Below, in pieces: positions 23,323 through 33,927 of a DNA stretch of 64,000 nucleotides (the stretch's first letter is position 1; every line of letters begins with the position of its first letter). The DNA comes from Isoetes taiwanensis (taxonomy: Eukaryota > Streptophyta > Lycopodiopsida > Isoetales > Isoetaceae). The stretch is from positions 23,815,931-23,879,930 of the forward strand of contig JAJEKV010000008.1 in assembly GCA_021234155.1 (NCBI GenBank), written 5' to 3'. The position numbers and the translations under genes are program-made. Under the pieces are notes generated by a model. The model was not told the DNA's origin. It did no database searches and saw only the letters and a list, made by a program, of their open reading frames with translations.

Positions 23323-23594
23323 ATATATGTTGAGTCCAGCCATAGCTACGTGTACGTATTTGCTTTATTTTTCTTCGTATGTTTTAATAAGCTTGCAATA
23401 TTTTTGTTTGGTATTTGCAGCGGGTATTTCTGGCATGGTTGGGCTAAGATTTGGCCCTATATATGTTGAGTCCAGCCATAGCTACGTGTACGTATTTGCT
23501 TTATTTTTCTTCGTATGTTTTAATAAGCTTGCAATATTTTTGTTTGGTATTTGCAGCGGGTATTTCTGGCATGGTTGGGCTAAGATTTGGCCCT
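23323..23594. repeat. 136-bp re-read unit (23323-23458 / 23459-23594)
   Basis: Back-to-back copies at the inner end of the right arm. The left arm has one copy. Confidence 0.95.
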
Positions 23595-24052
23595 TGTATT
23601 GTATGGCAAATTGTATAGAAGGCATACATTTCCAATGATTCATTTTGCTTGTTGGCGATGAAGGTAGGCAGTCGAAAATCAGTTGTGGCATCTTTATTTG
23701 GGGCTTACTTGCGTGCATTGTATGAGGGGGGTGATCATGAAGTCGATTCTTTGGGTTGTTCATAAACCCACGCTTGAGCGCAGTGGTAGAACTGTCTGCC
23801 AATTCCTGAAATTCAGTGGGATTCACATGATGAGAAGCTGAGAAGCTGAGAAACAGCGATGGCTTCGGTAGATGTGCAGGCATTGAACTTCCAATGGCTG
23901 AAGCAATATAGACCTGGTGTAGAGCTGGAAGGTTTCTTTCCGCCAGTTTTGTCACGTTTTTTCCTTGCCTTGTTACCCCGCACTAGCACTAGCAGCAGTA
24001 GTAGCGATTCATTCCGGTGTTTTATGGTGGTAGCATCCAGTTCATGGTGGTC

Positions 24053-24085
<33 letters not shown>

Positions 24086-24566
24086 CATTAAGCTTTCAGA
24101 TTTTGCAATATAATTGCAATACCATATGTTTTGAGGTTTTAGAACAGAGGAATTCTTGCGCTTTGAGCAGACGCCATGGATAATCGGGGATGCTTGGATA
24201 GAGCCTGTAGATTCTGAACCATGCATTCAATTGTTAAAATTTTATGTTGTTTATTATCTTAGTGGTGCTAGGGATCTATTTTACACCATTGGAACTTGCC
24301 GTTGAATTTTTGTTGAAAAAGTTCATGGTCGTCGATCTGGCACAACAGGGGTATATTCCAAAGATCAATGGCCACAAATAAAAGATGGAAGAAAAACCCA
24401 TAAGGAAAGAAAAATATTGGAATAAATACAATATGTTTTAATAAATATTTCGAACCAAAGTTTTAAAAGCCACTAGAAAAAATTCATGGCTGAAATTTAT
24501 GTTTATGTTTTGCTTCTTTTTCATTCATTATCTTTTCATCTTTATGGTCTTATATTCATCTTTCAT

Positions 24567-24838
24567 TTCTGACCATTGATCTAGCGGATATTCCATGCTT
24601 CATGCCAGATCAAAGGCCACCAGAATTTTGAGAAAAAAACACATGCCAAAGCCAATGGTTCAAAATGAACATATGGTCCACTGGAAAAGAATCAAGGCCA
24701 ACTTCTGACCATTGATCTAGCGGATATTCCATGCTTCATGCCAGATCAAAGGCCACCAGAATTTTGAGAAAAAAACACATGCCAAAGCCAATGGTTCAAA
24801 ATGAACATATGGTCCACTGGAAAAGAATCAAGGCCAAC
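24567..24838. repeat. 136-bp re-read unit (24567-24702 / 24703-24838)
   Basis: Back-to-back copies in the right arm. Confidence 0.95.
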
Positions 24839-24902
24839 AAAAATTGAACACAATGGTAGCAAATGGGCAATACAACAAATTCTTTGGATTGAACCTTCTG
24901 GC

Positions 24903-25174
24903 CAAACCAGCCTCACAAGAACCCAAAGGAAACAAGCTTCCTTAAACAGACAAATCCTAAGCTTGGAGTTCTGCCACTGACAACAATGGCATGCAACACT
25001 GACCTTTCTTCCCAAGAAACATGCCCATGTACGCAACTCAAACCAGCCTCACAAGAACCCAAAGGAAACAAGCTTCCTTAAACAGACAAATCCTAAGCTT
25101 GGAGTTCTGCCACTGACAACAATGGCATGCAACACTGACCTTTCTTCCCAAGAAACATGCCCATGTACGCAACT
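24903..25174. repeat. 136-bp re-read unit (24903-25038 / 25039-25174)
   Basis: Back-to-back copies in the right arm, 64 bases after the previous unit ends. Confidence 0.95.
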
Positions 25175-25307
25175 ATCTCCTTTCTAAATTCATAAAATGC
25201 AATCGAAATCACAAAAACAAAATGCAAATATTGCAAGTTTATTATGGCTATCATGTTACGAACATTTCTTTTCGCGGAGACACTGACTCACTCCTGCAAC
25301 GGGGTTT

Positions 25308-25517
25308 GCGTAACTTTGAAATGGTGACTTACTCTTGCAAGGGGTTTATGTAACTTTGAAATGGAGATGTCCTTGAAAAATATAACTTGATTTTTCTATA
25401 ATATGAGAAGCTCCTAACAATGTGTGCTACCGTTACACGATTAGCGTAACTTTGAAATGGTGACTTACTCTTGCAAGGGGTTTATGTAACTTTGAAATGG
25501 AGATGTCCTTGAAAAAT
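25308..25517. repeat. 136-bp re-read unit (25308-25381 / 25444-25517)
   Basis: 74-bp match in the right arm. The divergent 62-base tail of the first pass is itself arm sequence, matching the left arm near 6900-6960. Confidence 0.93.
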
Positions 25518-26361
25518 GGAAACCTATAAGATTGAATTATGCTTCATGTTTTCTTTCATTTGTGTATAGTGGCCCTCCCTTGAAAACCTATAACTTCTGG
25601 TTATGCTTCACATTGGCTTTCAATGGTGGCCCTCCCTTTTAATGCATGAGCAAGAGCTTGGGGCTACATTTCTTTTTGTGTCTTGTGGTGGTGAAAATAT
25701 AGACTTACACTTGCATGTATAGCTATAGAGATACAAAATTTTAGCATCTAGAAATCAAAATGGTCAACCCAAAATCCAAAATCACATCAATGCTAAGAAA
25801 AATAGTTAGGGTTTTCTTTTGGTATGGTAGAATTAAAGTCAAACCAAAATTCAAAATCACATCAATGCTATGGAAAATATACACTGTCCATTACAGTAAG
25901 TTTTCATGGCCTTGGTGTGGGCACCCCATGATTAATTAATAAAGATATAAACGATGCTTTCTCGATTAAAAGATGGATTCCATATTTTTTTAAATCAGAA
26001 CATGGAAATTTGTAAGGTCTATTGTTAGAATTCGAACCCTAGAGCCACTTCCTGTAAGGCGACAACACCCGAGCATGTAGTAGTTGTTTCCCGTGCCCCA
26101 AACCTTCCTGGCAAATCACTCCCACAGGTGCAGGTTGTCTTTGCTTCGATATTATTGCCAAGAAGTGCTCGCCAAGGCTCTGCTTGTGATAGTACGTGAC
26201 TACTTTGATTGTTAAAGCTAATAAAGCTTCCTTGTATGGTTTAAGGGTATGATAAAAATGCTTTAAGAATTAGGAGGTTTGGTTGATGAATGATAAGCTT
26301 CCAATGCCATGTTTCTTCAACTAAGCTCACATGTTTCTTCAACTAAGTTCACATGGTACTT

Positions 26362-26633
26362 ACGGTTTGTAAATTATATTATAAGGTGTAGCCTTGTTGA
26401 ATTCTCCTAACAATTCGTAAATTATGTCCTAAGGTGTAGCCTTGTAGAGTTCTCCTGATCTTTGGTAACCATTTATTGAATTGCTTGGCTTGGCACTACG
26501 GTTTGTAAATTATATTATAAGGTGTAGCCTTGTTGAATTCTCCTAACAATTCGTAAATTATGTCCTAAGGTGTAGCCTTGTAGAGTTCTCCTGATCTTTG
26601 GTAACCATTTATTGAATTGCTTGGCTTGGCACT
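26362..26633. repeat. 136-bp re-read unit (26362-26497 / 26498-26633)
   Basis: Back-to-back copies. Each contains two 'aaggtgtagccttgt' words that belong to a real 47-bp tandem repeat also present in the left arm. Confidence 0.95.
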
Positions 26634-26960
26634 CATACAATGGAACCTCCTTTTTGCAACACACTTTTGTCATATCATCTATCATGCATCTTCAATCGTA
26701 GTCAAAACCATTGCATTTGTGCGGAGATATAAAAGACATATCGCTTGTCGTCAATATTAGTATGAATAAGGTTATGAACCTTATCCGGCATATGTGTCTC
26801 AGTGACATCCTTCTAAATAACCCATGAATTCAAAGTATAATAATATTGCGGCATAGATTATTTTCATTCATAGATACATAATGATCCGAAATTTCTTTCT
26901 TGAGTATTTTGTTTACGCACTACACGTCTAGTGATAACAAACACACTAAAAAGGCACCTT

Positions 26961-27088
26961 AGCTCTGATACCAAATGTTACGCACTAGCACCTCTAGTGA
27001 TAACCAACACACCAAAAGGGCGGATCCTTCATGAGCCTCAACCTCTATGAGGCTTTATCCCATTACCCTAGGCACATAGACCATATCA
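26961..27088 (-). mobile_element. TRIM LTR with primer-binding site
   Basis: On the minus strand an LTR starts TGATATGGTC at 27088 and ends ..GCGTAACA at 26976, giving 113 bp, the best estimate of full LTR length for this family. After a 2-base spacer comes an exact initiator tRNA-Met site TGGTATCAGAGCT (26973-26961). Next inward, sequence near 26925-26955 again resembles the LTR end (acgcactacacgtctagtgataac), so a second partial LTR follows closely. Confidence 0.7.
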
Positions 27089-27294
27089 TATTTCTTCTAA
27101 ACAGTTGTATAAACCAAGAATAAGTATTCAAGAATGACTTGTTTGCAATTTCAAGTACTCCACAAATAAAATAAACCTTTACTCACAGAGAGCAGAAACA
27201 TAACTCAATATTATGCTAAAAAACATTATATGTAGGAAGCATGGGAGGAAAAACAACGAAAATAAAATGATAGTGCCTAGTCTTTGTAACAATA
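27089..27294. other. unassigned AT-rich sequence
   Basis: Flank between the inverted-repeat arm and the TIR element. No gene or repeat is recognised. Confidence 0.4.
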
Positions 27295-27620
27295 GGGTGA
27301 AAGCATGCTACGGTGTACCACTTTTGGAACCCTCAAAAGTACCTACACTGGGTACTTTTAAAACTGGTACTTTCTGTTTCTTCTTCCCATTAAAATCAAT
27401 CCAAAATTTTTGAATTGAAGGTCAATAAAATGTCAATCTATAATAGTAGATGATAACAATACTATTAGAGACTAAAATGAATGAATCAACTCTCAAACTT
27501 ATTGTTTATTGAGACATTTATGCCAGTTCCTAGTACCCAGTGCTGGGTACTTTTTTGGGTAGTTTTGCACTCCCTAAAAAGAACTTTAGATGGTACACCC
27601 TAGCATGCTTTCACCCAATA
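27291..27620. mobile_element. TIR-bounded nonautonomous element (MITE-like)
   Basis: The left terminus gggtgaaagcatgctacgg at 27295 and the right terminus ending at 27616 are inverted copies over about 26 bp (one to two differences). They are flanked by aata on both sides, a possible 4-bp target duplication. Inside each end a second inverted word follows (gtacctacactgggtac versus gtacccagtgctgggtac). The 322-bp length, AT-rich core and absence of coding fit a MITE. The termini do not clearly match a superfamily I can name. Confidence 0.65.
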
Positions 27621-28230
27621 TTACTCTGTTGAAAGTAATAATACCTGCTCTATCACACTAAAGAAAATACAACACTTAATAAAAATGATGCATTTAATAA
27701 AAGCGAAGCGAAGGGGAAATTTTAAGGATGCTGGAAGGACATCCCATTTCAATACCTCATGGTTTTCTTTCTTAATATTAACCATCAGGTGACATTTTCA
27801 AATTGACATGAGAACCACTTCCTGACAGCCTTCTTCTTCGCATCCTTCTTCTTTCATCAGAGAAGGGATCTTTCTGGCATGTGTAGATGTGCCCTAAAAG
27901 GCACCTTTTGTGACTTGAAGTTTGGTTCAGTGGCAAATGTGGAGTAGAATGTAAGGTATTGTGACGTGAAAAGAAGTTAGCAAGAACCCCGCTAAAGAAA
28001 TGACTAGTCGAATGGGCAGAACCAAATTTGTGTGTGGTGGAAGGAAATGGGGTGAGCGGGAATGCATTTTCCCATTTTCATTCCACATTACAACTTGCCT
28101 ACAAGCATATTCAAATTCTATCCATGTTGATTTTTGGCCTTTTGACTAGATATTCATTTGTTCTATAATTTGGAAGTATGTGTGGTGGTAGACTAGACTA
28201 AACATACAATTTGAGCTTCACGCCTTCATC

Positions 28231-28302
28231 AGAATAGAATAGAATAGAATAGAATAGAATAGAATAGAATAGAATAGAATAGAATAGAATAGAATAGAAT
28301 AG
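28231..28302. repeat. (AATAG)n tract, tail of minus-strand LINE
   Basis: About 14 units of aatag (TTCTA on the LINE strand) directly abut the LINE terminal sequence at 28303. This element ends in a simple repeat rather than poly(A). Confidence 0.8.
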
Positions 28303-28574
28303 ATTTTTTATCGTCCACGGAGATCGATTGGCCTATGGGACCTAAATAAAAAGAGAGTAGCAAGCGTATTACTGTCAGGATTAAAAAACTCCCGCCCCGA
28401 AGGGTTTTCGAGGGAAAAACCTTAGCAGTAATAAGTATATTTTTTATCGTCCACGGAGATCGATTGGCCTATGGGACCTAAATAAAAAGAGAGTAGCAAG
28501 CGTATTACTGTCAGGATTAAAAAACTCCCGCCCCGAAGGGTTTTCGAGGGAAAAACCTTAGCAGTAATAAGTAT
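28303..28574. repeat. 136-bp re-read unit (28303-28438 / 28439-28574)
   Basis: Back-to-back copies of the LINE terminal segment. It starts at the last base of the (AATAG)n tract. Confidence 0.95.
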
Positions 28575-28576
28575 CT

Positions 28577-29582
28577 TTGGCATCTTTGTACAATTGTATA
28601 GGGCGGTTCAATCTTGTCGGGAGGACCTAGCTTGGGTGCATCCATAACCTCACGGAGGTGCGACCCCAACAAACCCGCCTTGGTATTCAATAACTCATGC
28701 AGCGGTTGGCGGGCACTAGTAATGTCGAACATATGGCTCGGATATGGGCAAGCGTTAGGCGGTCACGGAGGGGCATGACATTCATCCTCAATGGCCACGG
28801 TGGCAACATTGGCAAAAAGCCTTTCCTCCCGTGCTTCCAGAGCCCAACGTCATCTCAATCACGGGAGGCGATGTGCACCGTCGCGAATAGAAGCTATAAG
28901 TCTGCGCTCTTCATGGGCAAATGGGTGTACAAGTATTGGTGTGTGGGCCTCTCATGGGCCTAGGATTGACTTGCTGGCGGTAGTGTGCCCGACAACGTCG
29001 TCGAGCATCTGCATCCCAAAGCTTGCGAAGGAAAGCGACATCTAGGTACATCTTGAGTGCCTTGTGATCTTTCTTTGTCCTTACATATGCGCATCTGTTT
29101 GCACATTACGCCCGTGAGAACCAGCGAGCTTGCTTGTCCTTCCAAAGAGGCTTTGGCGTTGGGGACCCATCGCTATGGTCAAAAGCAAAGGTTGGGAAAG
29201 CGTGTATCACCCCATAGCGACCACCTTACGGAAGTAAATGATATATGGCGTTCCAATGGCCCGTTGAAGGGTAGAAAATTTGTCTCTGGAGTAGGATCGG
29301 TATGGAAGCGTGGACTTTACTCCAAGGGCTCGTGCCAAAGGCTTTCTCACACTGCTTTCGAGGGTCATTCGGGGCCTTGAGGGATATCACAGCCCCCCAC
29401 TTCGCCCCATACAAGAGGACCGGCTCGACCAAGTCCACTTCCTCATCCCGAGTGTCTATTCTAATGGAAAAATGGGTAACCAGGTGCAGATCCTGTTCCT
29501 CAACCAACAGGTAATCCATCACACTGGAGCCGCCCCCTTGGTTCTCCTGTCTACAAGTTGGTGGTGCAGTCCACTTCCTCAT
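28577..29582 (-). pseudogene. LINE RT C-terminal portion
   Basis: Minus-strand text 'DLVEPVLLYGAKWGAVISL..NDPRKQCEKAFGT' and 'VHASIPILLQRQIFYP' parallels '..LVEPVFLYGVEVWGPVVSLATWNDLEQVQKAFLVQALGVKSTVPYQILLQETGFLP' at 56300-56110 and '..LVLSVALYGSEIWGPSI' at 58250-58290. So the three fragments are one LINE family. Several frameshifts are present. The downstream frame at 28517-28732 resembles the family's final coding segment. Confidence 0.7.
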
Positions 29583-29669
29583 CCCGAGTGTCTATTCTAA
29601 TGGAAAAATGGGTAACCAGGTGCAGATCCTGTTCCTCAACCAACAGGTAATCCATCACACTGGAGCCGC
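29432..29669. repeat. 136-bp re-read unit (29432-29533 / 29568-29669)
   Basis: 102-bp match in LINE RT, next to the missing RT core. Confidence 0.94.
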
Positions 29670-29681
29670 GATATCCTTGAC

Positions 29682-29953
29682 CAAGCTACCGCTGCGGGAT
29701 TCAACTGCAAGACATCCTCTGCCAGGGGCTCAAATTTTAAGACCTGCTCGGTTCCTGTGCGTGCATTGAAGCCGCCAAGCAACATAACCTTGCCCAGCTG
29801 TTTGTGTTGTTGTATGTCAAGCTACCGCTGCGGGATTCAACTGCAAGACATCCTCTGCCAGGGGCTCAAATTTTAAGACCTGCTCGGTTCCTGTGCGTGC
29901 ATTGAAGCCGCCAAGCAACATAACCTTGCCCAGCTGTTTGTGTTGTTGTATGT
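29682..29953. repeat. 136-bp re-read unit (29682-29817 / 29818-29953)
   Basis: Back-to-back copies of the endonuclease GFNAR block. Confidence 0.95.
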
Positions 29954-30423
29954 CATCATATAGATCGACATAGGGCTCCAATCTATCCACACGAATGAGT
30001 GTTATAAAATTTGCTCGGCATGTGGAAAGTAGCATGTCGCTATGAAGAGGATGTTGCCCTTGTCATCATTTGCTGCGCGCACCCATAAGTAGCGATTGTA
30101 CATATGCATTTGTGCGAGGGGGAGTGCCCCAAGGTTACCGCGATAGTAGCGAGGCAACCCCCCTATGCCCTCGCTGCTGTGCACTCATTGAACGAAAAAT
30201 CCGGATAGCTTTGGGAGGGTTCACGAAGTGCATTGCCTGCATGTTCCCATGTTTCCATGAGGAAAATGAGATCCATATACGGTGCAATAGAGTTGAAACT
30301 CTCCCCTTTACGCCAAAGGGAAGCCCGAAAGTTCCAAGATACTATCGGGACCGCAGTTCCTATTTGTTGGCATTTGATGTAGGCCTTCGATGATCTGTTT
30401 CGGTTGGGGGGCGGTGTCGGCAC
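29683..30423 (-). pseudogene. LINE endonuclease (EEP) domain, fragmented
   Basis: Minus-strand fragments in order are 'AVPIVSWNFRASLW' with 'DLIFLMETWE' (30400-30260), the start of an apurinic-type endonuclease/exonuclease/phosphatase domain; then 'GLPRYYRGNLGALPLAQ', 'YLWVRAANDDKGNILFIATCYFP' (30170-30010); then 'DLYDDIQQHKQLGKVMLLGGFNARTGT' (29960-29760), the GDFNAR-type metal and substrate motif with Gly in place of Asp. This domain nicks target DNA for target-primed reverse transcription. Frame breaks separate the fragments, and the last part is duplicated by the unit at 29682-29953. Confidence 0.8.
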
Positions 30424-30449
30424 GGCGGCGATTGCAGGCGGGAGGTGCG

Positions 30450-31860
30450 GTAGAATACCGGTGGCAAGCGAGAGTGGCTGCTTGGCGCGATTGCATCGGC
30501 GACCTCAGCGAATGCGGCCATCGCGACTTGCCCCCGGACCGGGGCTGCGGCTTCGGCGGGCGGACGTCGACTTGGAAGCGGCTGGACTGAGGACTCTGTT
30601 GCATGGAGCCGATCCCGGTGGGACATACGGGGAGTCCCGTCAATTGCCTATCCCGCTTAAAATTCCTCCCTTTTCGCGTAATGCGCCACCATGAAGGTGA
30701 CTACGGCGTGGGCGTCCACGTTCGTTGAGCCCCAAGGCGCTTGCTTTCGAACAATGTGTGGAATGATGCGAAAATGCCATGTGGGATAGGATCTCGATCA
30801 CGGATGCGCTTGGTGAGATTCTCTCTGCCTCCTCGAGAGTTCATGTACCACCACATTATGGCGTCGTGACCCTGTTCTTCTTGCTCAAAAGTCGAGTGGG
30901 GGAACATTAGTTGTCAATGGTGATGCGTTATGCGGATTGTGTGGGTTGTTCCGCAGGCAAAGAGGCGGTGGTGGTGTATGAGATGGGCGGTGGCGTCATG
31001 CACTTTGTTTGGAAACTTGTGGGAACATGGGGCATGTGGGCTTGTTGACCCGTGTTGCGATCTGCTTTGCATGGAGTGGAGCCTAGCTCTGTTGAAATCT
31101 CTGTTTGCTGGCCAACTCATTGGTTACCTTGCCCGTAATTGTTCATGGACCTCGGCATGGGAGGCCCTGCCTTCTTTGGGTAATGGTTGCTTTCCGGAGC
31201 TCCTGTATCTCGATCTTGTGTCTACACCCTACTTTGTAGGGTTCTTATATAACTTCTGCTGGCAGCCCGGCGGCTTCGGGCGTTCAGTATTATGGTGGTG
31301 AGACCCTTTCGACTTCGACTTGGCGGGGAGGCGATCTTGTATCACCGCTCTACACCCCCTTGTCGGTGCCATGGTCTCTATTGTGGTGAGGAGGGAATCC
31401 GCAGCGCTTCGCTCGCAGTCGGCAAGGCCACCTTATCTTATCATTGCCCTCTCAAAGTGTGCCAAGCGGAGTCTTCCTAAGCACTACATCACGAGTCCCC
31501 ATCTGCAATCCCTTGCCTCTCCACGCCAGCAGTCCCCATCTCTCTTTGTTAGTCCTGCAATCCGGGTTACATTTGCTCTCAATTTGTTCCTCCATTTTGT
31601 TTCATGGTCCTCAAATGCATTACTGTGTTTCTTTGCATTGCCGGGCTTGGCAGCGCCTTCATCCGTCTCGGGTCCGATCTCATAGATTGGGCCTTCGGGA
31701 GACCTCCTTCCTCATGGAAGAGGATTCTCCCTTATCCTTGTTATCCGTCCGGGGGCCATTTTAGGCGGTCCCTCCCCACAGTTCTCCCGGATGGGGGGCA
31801 GGGGATGGGAATGTCTCCCTCAAATGGGGGTGCGGGCAGGGGGGCTACATAAGTGGCCAT
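30450..31860 (-). other. LINE 5' region, possible ORF1, no domain recognised
   Basis: GC-rich sequence, unlike the AT-rich host. Open frames occur on both strands (for example 30643-30308 minus, Pro/Arg/Ser-rich), and none has a recognisable RNA-binding or zinc motif. It lies where ORF1 of a LINE is expected, upstream of the endonuclease on the minus strand. The assignment is positional only. Confidence 0.4.
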
Positions 31861-32961
31861 GGGGTGGTATGGTATGGAAGGGGATTAGAGGGCTAAAGCG
31901 GCAATAAAATTGAGATGCCCAGCCCTCGATGATTGGCACCTGGGAGATGGGGGGGTTCAACCACGGCCAGGGGGGAGGTTCGATTTCGGCTATTGTGAAT
32001 TCTTTTAGGATGGGCTTTGCTCGAATAAGCTTTTGGCATATGTTGAAATGGGATTGGACACAAGCAAGAAGAAGTAATAGGAGGGTTAGAGAGAGGAAGG
32101 AGGGCCGGGTGCTAGAGAGAGAAGTGGGGGGGGGCGGGGAGGGAGAGGGGTGGAGCAAGGCATGGGAGGGAGAGGGCTAGAGAGAGGGAGAATGTGGAGC
32201 AAGGCGCTGAGAGAGAGAGAGGGAGGGAGGGAGGGGGAGGGAGGGAGGGGAGGGAGGGAGAGAGAGAGAGAGAGAGTCTAAAAAGAAGGAAATTGATAGA
32301 TTGAGATGTTCTTAATATAGCAATGGTGGAGGAGAGAAGGAGCGCTAGATAGAGAATGTGGAGCAAAGGCGCTAAAGAAGTGGGAGAACGAGTCTAACGC
32401 TAGATAGAGAATGTGGAGCAAGGCACTGGAGTGGGAGAACAGAATCTAAAAAGAAGGAAATTGATAGATTGAGATGTTCTTAATATAGCAATGATGATGG
32501 GAGACTAGAGATAATTTGCAGAGTAGTCTGCATCTAGAGAGACAATTTGAGAGTAGTCTGCATCAAAGTTTGAATTTTCTCGAGAGGGAATGTGGAGCAA
32601 GGCGCTAGGGGAGAACGGAGAGTGTGTGGGAGAACGAGTATGTTGAGCAAGGCGCTAGAGAGAATGGAGAGAGAGTGGGAGAGCAGGTCTACAAAGAAGG
32701 AAATTGATAGATTTAGATGTTCTTAATATAGCAATGATGGAGGAGACTAGAGACAATTTGAGAGTAGTCTGCATCTAGAGACAATTTGAGAGTAGTCTGC
32801 ATCAAAGTTTGAAATTTTCTCGAGAGAGAATGTGGACAAGGCGCTAGAGAGAGAACGGAGAGTGTGGGAGAAACAGTATGTGGAGCAAGGCGCTAGAGAG
32901 AGAATGGAGAGAGACTCGGAGAACGAGTCTAAAAGAAGAAATCTCCAACCCTTTGTCTAAT

Positions 32962-33927
32962 CTAAACCCCTTTATGCAAGCCACTGATTTGCTTGAGTCG
33001 AGCAGCTATTGCGTCCATGCTGTTGTCGGATTCCAATCTATTCAAGAGCTCTGGAGTATCAGGACCAAAATTCGTCATTCTGGGACCCCAGTAATGGTTC
33101 ATCCGGAGCCGATCAGCAGGGGCAACAACAGTAAATCCATTTTTCATTCTATGCGGATCGTGAGGAATAATTCCCTCTGCAAAACTGCGTCGAAAAATGG
33201 GCTTCTGCCTCGTATAAAATCCGGCCACGGTACCTTCGGCGGAGCCGATCAGCAGGGGCAACAACAGTAAATCCATTTTTCATTCTATGCGGATCGTGAG
33301 GAATAATTCCCTCTGCAAAACTGCGTCGAAAAATGGGCTTCTGCCTCGTACCTCCATATCCCTCAAAAACCCTTTCAAAAATCCATTTTTTCTGTTCTCC
33401 GGCATGAATGGATACTCATGAACGTCCATCTCCACAACCCATCTCGAATCGGCGCTGTAATTCTCCAAAAAATGCCTGTTTGCATTGTCCTGCTGATACC
33501 AGTAATCGCTTCCTTCCACAACAGGAAATACGTTATAAAATCTGTGATAAGTCATAACCCCTGCTTCCACATACTTCTTAAAATTTATTTCCTGCGATTC
33601 CGACTCGTCAATTGCACTGTCATACCAATATATATGATCTACTCCTGCATAAAGCATGTACTCGATCCATTTTTTGCATTCGTAATCTGTGATCTGGAAT
33701 TTATCTTCCTTGAAAACCCTGTTCAGAATTAGAGCTCCAAGGTAAAAGGGCCGCACGGATTTGGGAAGGAATTCTTGTACGAGAGAGCTAGAGCTTGTTC
33801 TTGTAATCGGAAGTGAATTTAAACTGATATATGGAGTGGAATTAAAGGCTAGATTTATAAAAATCAATATCAGGCTTAGAGTGCTGAGAAAAACAACTAA
33901 AATAAAGAGAATGGAAGCCGGTTTCAT
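32962..33927 (-). pseudogene. GT92 (DUF23) family glycosyltransferase, copy B, broken
   Basis: The ATG at 33927 gives MKPAS, then a signal-anchor (ILFILVVFLSTLSLILIFINLAF), a short Ser-rich stem, and an open catalytic part to about 33355: 'RPFYLGALILNRVF', 'WIEYMLYAGVDHIYWYDSA', 'YVEAGVMTYHRFY', 'YWYQQDNANRHF' and 'WVVEMDVHEYPFMPENR'. This is the family's full block order, including the Asp-rich motif. The frame then runs into the re-read unit 33104/33240 and resumes at 33239 with 'GFYTRQKPIFRRSF' and 'RMNHYWGPR', ending LHKGV-stop near 32962. The segment 'FFLGHPQGDVENGWIIELYQRRK' kept in copy A is missing. Copies A and B together cover the whole domain; neither is intact as written. Confidence 0.85.
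33104..33350. repeat. 136-bp re-read unit (33104-33214 / 33240-33350)
   Basis: 111-bp match in GT92 copy B, at the border of its missing segment. Confidence 0.95.

Larger units (their letters stand above)
23287..27088 (-). repeat. right arm of the 22-kb inverted repeat
   Basis: Reverse-complement partner of 5140-9687. The inner edge (23287, 'agctctaaaaaacttaacg') matches the left arm at about 9687, and the outer edge is TRIM LTR sequence ending at 27088. This arm contains six re-read units, more per kb than the left arm, so its true length is shorter than shown. No protein-coding features are supported. The open frame at 23859-24113 is driven by the T-run. Confidence 0.85.
28231..32273 (-). 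mobile_element. LINE, near full length but internally deleted
   Basis: Comparison with copy A (18900-18950) brackets the insertion: copy B sequence stops at 28230 and resumes with 'gagtcta' at 32274. Going 5' to 3' on the minus strand: GC-rich leader with GA tracts (32270-31860); a region with no recognised domain that may hold ORF1 (31850-30450); endonuclease (30423-29683); the RT end and C-terminal part (29582-28577); terminal sequence (28575-28303); and (TTCTA)n tail. The RT core is missing between endonuclease and RT end. Re-read junctions at 29432/29568 and 29682/29818 lie exactly there, so the deletion may be an assembly loss. Confidence 0.8.

Noticed and set aside
23859-24113. 84-codon frame ending in poly-Phe
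   Set aside because: Created by a T-run; its mirror in the left arm is a poly-Lys/A-run frame and neither has a motif.
32112-32366. Ser/Leu/Pro-rich frame in the LINE leader
   Set aside because: Translation of GA-rich low-complexity sequence.
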